64,000 nt of DNA from G965250275 sp965250275 (GTDB lineage Bacteria; Pseudomonadota; Alphaproteobacteria; Rhodobacterales; Rhodobacteraceae), in assembly GCA_965250275.1 (NCBI GenBank), contig OZ252297.1:4526001-4590000 (forward strand), given 5' to 3'. Made by a program: the position numbers and the translations under genes. Under the pieces are notes generated by a model. The model was not told where the DNA came from. It searched no databases and saw only the letters and a list, made by a program, of their open reading frames with translations. Numbering within the stretch: position 1 is the first letter of the stretch; every line of letters begins with the position of its first letter. Shown here one piece after another: positions 1 through 9,064 of this stretch.

Positions 1-59
1 GCTGGCTGGCGAAAGCGCTGATCCAATGTAAGGTGGCCGCACATTCTGGAGGGATGTTC

Positions 60-1427
60 GTGACCTGGAAAACCTACCTCGATACACATCAACCGCGCTT
101 CGTCTCCGAATTGTTGGATTTTGTGCGCATACCTTCGGTTTCTGCCTCCGAAAGCTACCGGCAGGACGTCGATCGGGCAGCGGCCTGGGTTGCTGAACGG
201 ATGGCAAGCGCTGGTTTGGAGAATGCTGCGGTTCTTCCCACCGCCGGGCACCCGGTGGCCTATGCCGACTGGCTCAGAGCCGGGCCGGATCGTCCAACGA
301 TCCTGATCTACGGCCATTTTGATGTTCAGCCCGCTGAACCTTTTGAGCTCTGGGATAGCCCGCCTTTCGATCCAGCGGTCCGGGATGGCTGCGTCTTCGG
401 GCGCGGCGCGTCAGATGACAAAGGCGGCATGCTCATTCCGATTCTGGCGCTCGAGTCGTTGTTGCAAACCACTGGTGTGCTGCCTGTGAACGTGAAGTGC
501 CTGTTCGAAGGACAGGAAGAAATCGGCTCGCCCGATCTGCCTGCATTTGTTGCAGCAAATCTCGACCGGTTGTCCTGCGACATGATCTTCTCCGCGGATG
601 GGCTGCAATGGAGCACGGATGAACCCAATCTGGTGACCGGTCTCAAGGGTCTGGTTGGGTTAGAGATTTTTGTCCAGGGACCAAAGAGCGATCAGCACTC
701 GGGCTTGCACGGTGGTGGCATCGCCAATCCGTTGCAAGCGCTCAGTCACATCGTGAGTTCCCTAAAGGATCTGAACGGCCGCATCACCGTTGAGGGGTTT
801 TACGACGACGTGATCGATCTGACCGACGAGGATCGGGAGATGATCGCAAAGGTGCCATTCGACGAAGACGCATATCGAGCCGAACTTGGCGTGGAAGAGG
901 TCTTTGGCGAGGCAGGGTACAGTACCCGCGAAAGGTTGTGGGCCCGTCCAACACTGGAGATCAACGGCTTGACGGGCGGGTATCAGGGCCAGGGCTCCAA
1001 GACGGTCTTGCCGTCGCTTGCGAACGCCAAGATCACCTGCAGGCTCGTCGCCGCGCAGCAACCGGACCGCATCTACGATTTGATCGCCAAACATGTCGAC
1101 GCCCACTGCCCGCCCGGCGTTACAGCGACGGTCGAAAGGCTGCAGGGCAGTGCCGACCCTTTCCTCGTGCCCACAGGCCACAATGCCAGTCACATTGCTG
1201 GCGAGGTCCTGCGTGAGGTTTATGGCAAAGAACCGTTTGTGACACGCGTTGGTGGTTCGATTCCGGTGATGACGATCTTCCTTAAGGAGTTGGGAATTCA
1301 TCCCGTCATGTTTGGGTTCAGCATTGGAGATGAAAACCTGCACGCACCCAATGAATTCTTCCGTCTGGCGAACTTTGAACGCGGTCAGGTCGCCTATGCG
1401 CGATTGCTGGAAAAGTTGGGCGCCTAA
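60..1427 (+). CDS. M20 family dipeptidase/carboxypeptidase
   Basis: Cytosolic metallopeptidase of the M20 family, 455 residues, predicted to hydrolyse dipeptides or N-blocked amino acids with a two-zinc site. Visible motifs: GHFDVQP (metal His and catalytic Asp), GRGASDDKGG (bridging Asp) and GQEEIGS (catalytic Glu pair), with a dimerisation insert in the middle. I chose GTG at 60 because GGAGGG ends 6 bases upstream; the in-frame ATG at 54 touches that Shine-Dalgarno and GTG 33 has none. It stands alone ahead of the secretion locus, separated by about 240 bases. Substrate cannot be told from sequence. Confidence 0.9.
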   Translation: MTWKTYLDTHQPRFVSELLDFVRIPSVSASESYRQDVDRAAAWVAERMASAGLENAAVLPTAGHPVAYADWLRAGPDRPTILIYGHFDVQPAEPFELWDSPPFDPAVRDGCVFGRGASDDKGGMLIPILALESLLQTTGVLPVNVKCLFEGQEEIGSPDLPAFVAANLDRLSCDMIFSADGLQWSTDEPNLVTGLKGLVGLEIFVQGPKSDQHSGLHGGGIANPLQALSHIVSSLKDLNGRITVEGFYDDVIDLTDEDREMIAKVPFDEDAYRAELGVEEVFGEAGYSTRERLWARPTLEINGLTGGYQGQGSKTVLPSLANAKITCRLVAAQQPDRIYDLIAKHVDAHCPPGVTATVERLQGSADPFLVPTGHNASHIAGEVLREVYGKEPFVTRVGGSIPVMTIFLKELGIHPVMFGFSIGDENLHAPNEFFRLANFERGQVAYARLLEKLGA

Positions 1428-1670
1428 GTCGTACTGCACATCAGAAAGAGCGTATCTGACAGGCATCCGCGGCATTAGGCCCTGACAGAAACCTTGTCAG
1501 CGGACGGTTTGTTCACTTACAGTTTCTATAGTTTCGGTTGTGTTCCCGTTTCTATCAGCGACCAATTTTCTCGCGGTCCGAAGAAACGGTTTGGGTAAGC
1601 CGCATAAAGGGGCATTGGGGTGCCCGGCGGTTCAAATACTATAAGCCATTGCAATGAAACGGATTTTTTT
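1428..1670. other. Intergenic region before the secretion locus
   Basis: 243 bases without a convincing gene. It holds a short inverted repeat (CTGACA at 1482-1487 with TGTCAG at 1495-1500) that lacks a T-run, so it may be a weak transcript end or an operator. The promoter for the downstream exporter operon should lie here, but no clear -35/-10 pair stands out. Confidence 0.4.
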
Positions 1671-3050
1671 ATGTTTTGTCAAAGGATTGTGGCCATTGCG
1701 CTGTTGATCTGGGCGTCGGGAGCAGGTTTGCTGTCGGCACATGATCTCCGAAGCGTTGTGCAAAGCACACTCACATCGAACCCCGAACTGAAGGCGGCGG
1801 ACGCCAACTTCAAGGCGTTTGCCTACGAACTTCTTCAACAAAAAGGGGAATTCGAGCCGACTGTTACGCTGTTTGGTGATGTCGGCGAAGAATATGTAAA
1901 TGACCCTGCCGGCCTCTCCGCGGCCGACAACGCCCGGGCAAAAACCACCACCGAAATCGGTGTCGTGGCGCGGCTGCCGTTGTTTGACGGCTATCGTCGC
2001 GCCAATCAGGTTTACGCCAGTGCCGCGCGCGTCGACCGAAGCTCGTTTGAACTGCTGGACGCGTCCGAGACCATGGCGCTTATGGTGGCGGAACAGTACA
2101 TCAACGTGGCGCGTCAGCAGCTCTTGCTCGGAGTGGCGCAACAGAACCTGACCCGGCTTCGCGAGATCATGGACCTTGCGGACAATCTCGTGGAAGGAGG
2201 ACGTATTCCGTTCAGCGATCTGCTGCAGGTCGAGTCCTCGATTTTCGCCGCTCAGGCTACAATTGCCGAAATCCGCCGATCACTGGACGCGGCCAAAGCC
2301 AGATACAGAGCGCTTGTCGGTGAAGACCCTAAGGGTACACTGGGAATGCCGAGCGCACCTGCCCCACCCAACTCGGTGGAGCTGGTTGTTCAGGAAAGCC
2401 TGAAAAACAGCTACCGGCTGAAAGTCGCGAGCACCAATATCGAGATCAGCAAATTTGAACGCGAGATCGCCGATTCCGAGTTCAGACCGCAATTGTCGCT
2501 GAATGCGGGCGGCTCTTATGGGCGCAACCTTGATGGCGCCAGCGGCGAGGAAGACAGGGCCTTTATCGGGCTTGAGCTGTCTTGGACGCTCTATGGCGGC
2601 GGCCGGCGCGATCAGCGGCTGTCCCTTTCCGAGCGCACCAACGAGGCAATGTATCAGCGCATGTCCGTGATGCGCGATGTCGAAGAGCTGGCGCGGATCG
2701 CATGGAGTTCGTACTTCAACAACAGCGTGCGCTCGGGCTTCCTGGCGTCCAGGATTGAGTCCAATTCGCAATTGGTGGACAGCTATGCCCAAGAGTTCCA
2801 GGCAGCCACACGCAGCCTTCTGGACCTGCTGATCGCCGAAAACGGGCTGGTGAATGCGCAGTTCGAGCAAGTCAACACCCGCGCCATCCTTGCATTTGCC
2901 GGCTATCGCGCCTTGGCGGCGCAAAGCAAACTTGCGACCTATTTCGGCGTCAATGCCAGCCAAACGGTACTTAGTCAGATCGTCTCGCCTCAGACAGGAC
3001 AAAAACCGCTGGCCGTGATCCGAAAAGGACAGCCACTGGTCAATCGATGA
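1671..3050 (+). CDS. TolC-family outer membrane channel of type I secretion
   Basis: Outer membrane efflux protein (about 459 residues) forming the trimeric beta-barrel/alpha-tunnel exit duct for a type I secretion system. The start at ATG 1671 gives a signal peptide: hydrophobic IVAIALLIWASGAGLLSA, then mature protein from about HDLRS. Two OEP-type repeats are visible, each with long amphipathic helices (around residues 30-220 and 245-440). An upstream GTG at 1620 is in frame but would bury the signal peptide. The next gene starts inside the stop codon (ATGA at 3047-3050), so the channel is translationally coupled to its ABC exporter. Confidence 0.9.
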   Translation: MFCQRIVAIALLIWASGAGLLSAHDLRSVVQSTLTSNPELKAADANFKAFAYELLQQKGEFEPTVTLFGDVGEEYVNDPAGLSAADNARAKTTTEIGVVARLPLFDGYRRANQVYASAARVDRSSFELLDASETMALMVAEQYINVARQQLLLGVAQQNLTRLREIMDLADNLVEGGRIPFSDLLQVESSIFAAQATIAEIRRSLDAAKARYRALVGEDPKGTLGMPSAPAPPNSVELVVQESLKNSYRLKVASTNIEISKFEREIADSEFRPQLSLNAGGSYGRNLDGASGEEDRAFIGLELSWTLYGGGRRDQRLSLSERTNEAMYQRMSVMRDVEELARIAWSSYFNNSVRSGFLASRIESNSQLVDSYAQEFQAATRSLLDLLIAENGLVNAQFEQVNTRAILAFAGYRALAAQSKLATYFGVNASQTVLSQIVSPQTGQKPLAVIRKGQPLVNR

Positions 3051-5221
3051 CACAGCCCCCCGGTCCTGAGCTTGGGACGGTCACACCCGTACCTGGGACC
3101 ACCCCCGTTGATCCCTTGCACGTGGTGCGGTGGTTCGCACATCACTTCGACCGACCGTTTTCCGAGGCGGCCGTATTGGCACGACTGCCGGCTGACTCGG
3201 ACCCGGCGGGTGCGGCCCTGCTCGACCGGGCTTTGGGTGCCATCGGCCTCAAGTCTCGCCTGTACAAGAAGACTCTGCGCAGTCTCGACCCCATCGTGCT
3301 GCCATGTGTTCTGTTCGACACCGAAGGCCAACCTTTGGTGCTGACCGCGATTGATCGGGCCAGCGGAACGGCTGAATGGATCGACACCGCACGGCAGAAC
3401 GCCAGCTATTCCGGCCCGTTGCGACAGCTACAGCGGCGGGTGCGCCCGAACCTGATGCTGGTGACGGTCGAGGATGAAGAGCAAAGGCCTTCTGAAGCGC
3501 GGCGCGCGGGCAAGCCGGGAAACTGGTTCTGGACGCCGGTCCGCGCCAATTGGTCTGCATGGATGCAGGTCCTGCTCGCATCTCTGCTTTTGAACGTCAT
3601 GGGTCTGGCGCTGCCGTTGTTCATCATGAACGTTTACGACAAGGTCGTTCCCAATCTCTCATTCGTCACGCTATGGACATTGGCCATAGGCGTGGGATTG
3701 GCGATCTTTTTTGATCTCGTCCTGCGCACAATACGAGCTGCAACCCTTCATACGATCAGCCGGCGTGTGGATCTGCGGGTGGGATCCGCGCTCTATCGGC
3801 ATGCTCTCGATCTGGGCCTGCTCGACCGCGAAGGGGGAGCCGCAGGCTTGGCGGGCCGGTTGCGAGAGTACGAGAACGTGCGGGAGTTTTTTACGTCCAG
3901 CACATTTGTTTCGTTCTTTGACCTGATCTTCATCGGTGTGTTTCTGGGTGTGCTGTACGCCATTGTCGGGCAACTGGCCTTGGTGCCATTACTGGCCGTT
4001 CCGGTGGTCCTGATACTGGCCCTGATCGCGCGTGGTGCCATCGCAAATGTTGCTGAGACCGCCGTTGATCTGGCCACCCGGCGCCAGGTCGTTCTGATGG
4101 AATCGCTGCATGGGATTGAGACAGTCAAAACGCTGAACGCAGAACCCGCCATGCAACGCGAGTGGGAAAACACGATTGCCGCCACAGCGCGCACAACAGG
4201 GCGTGCTCAGTTCTGGTCCAATCTGTCCATCAACGGAACCATATGGGTCCAGCAGATGGTTGGCGTCGCAATCATCGTCTGGGGCGTGTTCCTGATCTTT
4301 GACAAAGAAATCACCATTGGTGCCCTGATCGCCGCCAGCATTCTGTCTGGCCGGGCGTTGGCACCGCTTTCAACAATCGCGCAGGCGACGTTCCGGGCCC
4401 AATACGTCATCCGGTCCATGCATGCCCTGAACAACCTGATGGCCAAGCCGAGCGAGCGCGCGGCGCACGTCAGATCCAACCTCGCAATCCGGGAAGGGCA
4501 TCTGAAAGTTGAAAAACTGAGCTTCACTTACCCCGGCGCCGAAAAACCGGCGATCGACGATCTGTCACTAACCATTTCGGCGGGTGAGGTGGTGGCCTTG
4601 CTGGGACGTGTCGGCTCGGGCAAGACCACACTTGGCCGCTTGCTGGCAGGGTTGTTGGAGCCGCAAAGCGGCACAATCCAGATCGATGGGTTTGGGCTGA
4701 ACCAGTATGACCGCGCAGAACTGCGCGCCGGATTGGGCTACCTGCCCCAACGGCCCGATCTGTTCACCGGGTCCCTTCGGGAAAACCTTGTGATGGGGCA
4801 CCCCAACGCGTCGCAAGACGACATCGAACGGGCGCTCTACTTCTCAGGCCTTGCCGACTTTGTCGCCAGCAGCAGCGATGGACTGGATATGAAGATCAGT
4901 GAGAACGGCAGCCGTCTGTCGGGGGGACAGGCTCAAGCCTTGTCGCTGGCCCGCTTGCTTTTGAAGCGCCCACCGCTTCTCTTTCTGGATGAACCCACCA
5001 ATGCGATGGATCAGGAGATGGAACGTCAGGTCTGCGAGCGTCTCACAGAGCTCAATGCCTCCGGGACAACCTTGATCCTGTCCACCCATCGGCAAAGCGT
5101 GGCTGCGGTGGCTGATCGTTATGTGATCCTGGAGGGCGGGCGCAAAGTTCTGGATGGCAGCCGTGAGTTGGTGCTGCAACAGCTTTCAAAGCCCACGCCC
5201 GCTCGCGTGGGGGAGGGCTGA
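3047..5221 (+). CDS. Type I secretion ABC permease/ATPase (LapB-like)
   Basis: Inner membrane exporter of 724 residues that energises type I secretion. Order: C39-peptidase-like domain (about 20-140), six-helix ABC membrane domain (about 165-435), ATPase domain (about 490-715). Walker A is GRVGSGKTT, signature LSGGQAQ, Walker B LLFLDEPTNAMD. The N-terminal domain has no Cys where the C39 protease nucleophile belongs (segment VVRWFAHHF), so it is a degenerate C39-like domain that docks substrate rather than cleaving it, as in RTX exporters. It overlaps the channel gene by 4 bases and precedes the HlyD adaptor by 3. The likely substrate is the RTX protein at 9065-14143. Confidence 0.92.
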   Translation: MTQPPGPELGTVTPVPGTTPVDPLHVVRWFAHHFDRPFSEAAVLARLPADSDPAGAALLDRALGAIGLKSRLYKKTLRSLDPIVLPCVLFDTEGQPLVLTAIDRASGTAEWIDTARQNASYSGPLRQLQRRVRPNLMLVTVEDEEQRPSEARRAGKPGNWFWTPVRANWSAWMQVLLASLLLNVMGLALPLFIMNVYDKVVPNLSFVTLWTLAIGVGLAIFFDLVLRTIRAATLHTISRRVDLRVGSALYRHALDLGLLDREGGAAGLAGRLREYENVREFFTSSTFVSFFDLIFIGVFLGVLYAIVGQLALVPLLAVPVVLILALIARGAIANVAETAVDLATRRQVVLMESLHGIETVKTLNAEPAMQREWENTIAATARTTGRAQFWSNLSINGTIWVQQMVGVAIIVWGVFLIFDKEITIGALIAASILSGRALAPLSTIAQATFRAQYVIRSMHALNNLMAKPSERAAHVRSNLAIREGHLKVEKLSFTYPGAEKPAIDDLSLTISAGEVVALLGRVGSGKTTLGRLLAGLLEPQSGTIQIDGFGLNQYDRAELRAGLGYLPQRPDLFTGSLRENLVMGHPNASQDDIERALYFSGLADFVASSSDGLDMKISENGSRLSGGQAQALSLARLLLKRPPLLFLDEPTNAMDQEMERQVCERLTELNASGTTLILSTHRQSVAAVADRYVILEGGRKVLDGSRELVLQQLSKPTPARVGEG

Positions 5222-5224
5222 GCG

Positions 5225-6547
5225 ATGTTCACCAGCACGCCGGAAGAGGAATACGTCAACAACATTCGCGCAGCCGAGGACACGGGTGTGGATCGGGCCA
5301 GATGGCGGCCCTTGCTGCTCATATCAGTCATCGTGGGCGGCTTTTTGCTTTGGGCGGCGTTTTTCGAAATCGAGGAAGTGACCCGCGGCGCGGGGCGCGT
5401 CATTCCTTCGTCCCAGATCAAGGTCGTGCAAAGTCTGGAGGGCGGGATCGTCCGCGGCATTCAGGTACGCGAAGGTGATCTGGTTGATGCCGGGCAGGTC
5501 CTGATGCAAATCGACGACACAAGTTTCACGTCGAAGCAGGGCGAACTGCGCAAGCAGGAGACCGCGCTACTGGCTGAACGGACCAGACTGCTTGCCGAAG
5601 CCGCACGCTCCGAAACGCTTGGCTTCGAAGACGCGTTCGCGGCGGCGCATCCTTTATCCACTCGTGCCGAAGCAGAGGTCTTTCACTCCCGTCGCAACCA
5701 ACTTCTCAGCGAGGTTGACGTCCTGAACAACAAGCTGCAGCAACGGCGCAGCGAACTCGCCGAACTGGAAGCGTTGCAACTCAAACGCGGCAGAATGATT
5801 GCCCCCTTGTCCGAAGAACGCACGCTGACCGAAGCGCTTGTCGCATCCCGCGCGGTTCCAAGAATTGAACTCTTGAGACTGGATTCGCGGCTGGCTGAAC
5901 TGGAAGGCGATCTTGCCGTGGGCGAGGCCAGCAAAGCCACGCTCCAGGCGGCCATCGATCAGGCAGAGAGCGAGATCGAGGCAGCCCACTCTGCCTATGT
6001 CCTGACCGCAAGGCAAAGACTGGCGCGTGTGCAAGTCGAACTGGCTGTTGTGCGCGAGGCCCTGCGGGCGGCGGATGACCGGGTGGCGCGCACTGTGCTG
6101 CGGGCCCCGGTGCGTGGCGCCGTAAACCGGCTCTTTGTCACAACCGACGGGGAGGTGGTGCAGCCGGGTGCCCCGCTGGCCGAAATCGTACCTTTGGACG
6201 ATGGACTATTGGTCGAAGCGGATATTCTGCCGAGCGACGTGGCCTTCATCAAACCCGGAGATCAGGTTGCTGTCAAAATCACCGCCTACGACTATCTGGT
6301 TTATGGCTCACTTGACGGGATTGTGGATCGGGTTGGCGCGGACACAATCACAGACCCAGATGGCAACGCCTTTTTTAAGATCATTGTGCGCACGGACTCG
6401 AACCATCTGGGAGCCGAAGCGAACCCTTTGCCAATCTCGGCCGGCATGGTGGCGACACTGGACATTCAGACCGGTCGCAAGACGGTTTTGGATTATCTGT
6501 TAAAACCGCTTCGGCGCGCACAAGCGGAAGCATTGCGCGAACGATAG
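5225..6547 (+). CDS. HlyD-family periplasmic adaptor of type I secretion
   Basis: Membrane fusion protein of 440 residues bridging the ABC exporter and the outer membrane channel. A short cytoplasmic N-terminus is followed by one membrane helix (PLLLISVIVGGFLLWAAFF, about residues 35-55), a biotinyl-lipoyl-like hairpin (VIPSSQIKVVQSLEGGIV), long coiled-coil helices (about 110-290) and a beta-barrel domain (APVRGAVNRL onward). This is the usual HlyD/LapC layout. Third gene of a tight operon with the channel and exporter, and it ends two bases before the stop of the convergent cyclase gene. Confidence 0.92.
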   Translation: MFTSTPEEEYVNNIRAAEDTGVDRARWRPLLLISVIVGGFLLWAAFFEIEEVTRGAGRVIPSSQIKVVQSLEGGIVRGIQVREGDLVDAGQVLMQIDDTSFTSKQGELRKQETALLAERTRLLAEAARSETLGFEDAFAAAHPLSTRAEAEVFHSRRNQLLSEVDVLNNKLQQRRSELAELEALQLKRGRMIAPLSEERTLTEALVASRAVPRIELLRLDSRLAELEGDLAVGEASKATLQAAIDQAESEIEAAHSAYVLTARQRLARVQVELAVVREALRAADDRVARTVLRAPVRGAVNRLFVTTDGEVVQPGAPLAEIVPLDDGLLVEADILPSDVAFIKPGDQVAVKITAYDYLVYGSLDGIVDRVGADTITDPDGNAFFKIIVRTDSNHLGAEANPLPISAGMVATLDIQTGRKTVLDYLLKPLRRAQAEALRER

Positions 6548-6548
6548 A

Positions 6549-8771
6549 TCATTTATCGACCGCATCATGCACCCCGTCCCACCCGTCGGGTGGTGGGTCC
6601 GCCCGATAGGTTGCGATGCGCGTAGCATAGACCTCACAAAAACCATCCAGATCGACGTCCAGCTCCCGAGCTGCGTCGCGCAGCTCCTGAAGGGCGTGCT
6701 CTGCTGGACCCCAGTTGCTGGCTCGGTATTCGGCATGCATCTTTGCATTGGCCGTTGTGAGCGGCTCAAAGCCGTTTTTCTCAGTCAGGGATTTCGGTCC
6801 TAGAACTGCAAAAATCTGTTCCGGGATCGACTTCCCTTTCACCCGGATCAGGTCGAGTTCCATCAGGGCAAAGTCATTGCGCACCAGGCTTTCTGTTTGG
6901 CTGCCAATCACGATCTTGACGGCATAGGCTTTGGTTTGGCCTTCCAACCTGGAAGCCAGATTCACGGCATCCCCAAGCGCGCTGTAGTCGAACCGCTTGT
7001 CGCTGCCCATGTTCCCGACCACACACTCGCCGGTGTTCAATCCAATTCCGATATCGATGGCGGGCACCGCGATCCCTGCACCTTTGCCGCCTTTCTTGGC
7101 CATGTCCGCGTTCAGCCCTTCAATTCGCGCCAGCATGTCCAGCGCGGCTGTGCAGGCCAGCCGGGCATGGTCCGCTTCGTCAACTGGCGCGTTCCAAAAC
7201 GCCATGACAGCATCACCCATGTATTTGTCGATGGTGCCCCCATGATCCATGACAGCATCCGACATCACGGTCAGGAAGCGGTTCATCAACTGCGTCAGAC
7301 CTGCAGGATCATCGGCAAACCCTTCTGAAATCGTTGTGAAGCCACGCACATCCGTGAAAAGCAGCGTCAGCTCACGACGCTCCCCGCCCAGTTTCAGCCG
7401 GTCTGGGTTATCAGCCAGTTCTGCGACCAGATCCGGAGAGACATATTGCCCAAATGCGTTGCGGATCTGGCGGCGCTGCACCTCCTCGCGAATGTAGTTC
7501 ACACTGGACATCAGCATTGCCGAAACCACCGTCGCAATCACCGGCATTGTTGGATCGATCAATTGCCCGTTTCGAACAAACAAATAATAGGTGAACAGCA
7601 GATAGCCGGATACCAGAGCCAGCGTTGCGACAATCAAAAACCGTGCCGGAAGAATTGGCGCCAAAGCGATGACCAATAACGACATCACCGCGATCCAGAC
7701 CAATTCCATTCCGATTGCGAAATTGGGCCGCGTCAGCAGGGAATTGTTGAGAATGTTCTCCAGAACCTGCGCGTGAATCTCCACGCCCGCCATCGGCACA
7801 CCCAACGGGGTCGGGCGAAAGTCCTCCAATCCGATGGCGGACGTTCCCACCAGCACCAAATGACCCGCCAGACGCCCCGGCGGCACGCGGTCGTTCAGCA
7901 GATCGGTGGCGGAGACAAACCGGTTCGGATCACTGGGCGAAAAGTTGTTCCACACCGTGCCGTCCTGCTGGGTTTGAATCAGTTGCCGGGCGACCACGAC
8001 ACCATCCACGCCAGCGGCATTGGTTCGAATTGCGAACGCCTCTCCTCCGGTCGCGATGCGCAACAACTCAATTGACAGGCCCAGACGATACTTGTCCTGC
8101 ACGTACATCACGATGGGAACACGACGGTAGACACCATCGGGATCAGGAATGACGGTGAAAACGCCGCGTCCTGCCGCAGCATTCTCCAACTCGTCGAGGT
8201 TTCGAAGCAAATGAGGGAACCGCAACATGAAAGGTCGAGGGTCAGGACCAATCACCGCATGCGGAACATCGAGCGGCTGGGTTGCATTGCCTCCTCCCGC
8301 CGCGGCGTTGCGAACACTGGTCTGCCCCAGCACCACCCGCGAGCGCGCAAACGACTCTGCCAGTCGGGCATCATTTGACGGCAGTGCTGAGAGATCGGCG
8401 CGAATTTGCTCGGGCAGGTCCGGGTTGTCGATGGCAATTCGCCCAGGTGAGAGCCGGTCCGGCTCGGAGAAAATGATATCGAAGGCCAAAGCCACAGCCC
8501 CAGCCTGCATCGCCTTTTCGGTCATGGCCCCAATTTCCGTACGGGGCCAAGGCCACTGGCCAATTTCGGTCAAGCTCCGGTCATCGACATCGAGTATCGC
8601 GACCGGCAGCGCCGGAGGAGTGCGCGGGTTCAGCCGCTGGTAGACATCGAAGGCTTGCAACCGCAACCGCTCTACAAAAATCGGATCGATGATCCGAATG
8701 AGTATGATGGTCGCCAGAACCAGCAATCCAGCAACCCGGCTCCAACCAATTTGACGCCAGATGCGCCCCAT
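6549..8771 (-). CDS. CHASE2-domain adenylate cyclase
   Basis: Membrane-bound class III adenylate cyclase, about 740 residues. Order: N-terminal membrane helix, extracytoplasmic CHASE2 sensor (about 35-325), three membrane helices (about 345-425), cyclase catalytic domain (about 465-650). Catalytic residues look complete: metal Asp in LLFTDVRGFT and KYMGDAVMAFW, adenine-specifying Lys in KYMGD, and Asp/Asn/Arg in LGDAVNLASRLEG, so it should make cAMP. I place the start at ATG 8771 (GTG 8774 is an alternative); the frame stays open to 8882 but those residues look non-coding. It sits between the exporter genes and the divergently transcribed FecR/RTX gene, so the periplasmic CHASE2 domain may sense that protein or its export. 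Confidence 0.88.
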   Translation of the reverse strand: MGRIWRQIGWSRVAGLLVLATIILIRIIDPIFVERLRLQAFDVYQRLNPRTPPALPVAILDVDDRSLTEIGQWPWPRTEIGAMTEKAMQAGAVALAFDIIFSEPDRLSPGRIAIDNPDLPEQIRADLSALPSNDARLAESFARSRVVLGQTSVRNAAAGGGNATQPLDVPHAVIGPDPRPFMLRFPHLLRNLDELENAAAGRGVFTVIPDPDGVYRRVPIVMYVQDKYRLGLSIELLRIATGGEAFAIRTNAAGVDGVVVARQLIQTQQDGTVWNNFSPSDPNRFVSATDLLNDRVPPGRLAGHLVLVGTSAIGLEDFRPTPLGVPMAGVEIHAQVLENILNNSLLTRPNFAIGMELVWIAVMSLLVIALAPILPARFLIVATLALVSGYLLFTYYLFVRNGQLIDPTMPVIATVVSAMLMSSVNYIREEVQRRQIRNAFGQYVSPDLVAELADNPDRLKLGGERRELTLLFTDVRGFTTISEGFADDPAGLTQLMNRFLTVMSDAVMDHGGTIDKYMGDAVMAFWNAPVDEADHARLACTAALDMLARIEGLNADMAKKGGKGAGIAVPAIDIGIGLNTGECVVGNMGSDKRFDYSALGDAVNLASRLEGQTKAYAVKIVIGSQTESLVRNDFALMELDLIRVKGKSIPEQIFAVLGPKSLTEKNGFEPLTTANAKMHAEYRASNWGPAEHALQELRDAARELDVDLDGFCEVYATRIATYRADPPPDGWDGVHDAVDK

Positions 8772-8984
8772 CACGGCCAGGATCCGTGAAGAGCTGACTG
8801 GGCAAGATTTCGCCTCCCGATTCGAAAGTGGGTTGAGTTTCTTCGCATCAGTGTAACCGCACGTTGTCGACCATCGAATCAATATCGATCAACAATGCCT
8901 CTAATCCTCTGAAATTGTATGCATTCTTAATGCTATTTTACCAGAAAGTCTGCCTTCTCCACCGAATGTTGGGCGTATCTCGAT

Positions 8985-9011
8985 AGTGTGCTACACTTAC
9001 TAATGTACATT
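8985..9011. promoter_or_regulatory. Two palindromes between cyclase and RTX gene
   Basis: The divergent intergenic region (8772-9064) is AT-rich near the RTX start. It carries AGTGT-gct-ACACT (8985-8997) followed 4 bases later by the perfect palindrome AATGTACATT (9002-9011). These are 54 to 80 bases upstream of the GTG start at 9065, in place for transcription-factor binding. No regulator can be named. Confidence 0.3.
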
Positions 9012-9064
9012 TTGTGACATTTTTTTGCCGTATTTTTGATTTCGACATTTGATGGGAATATACC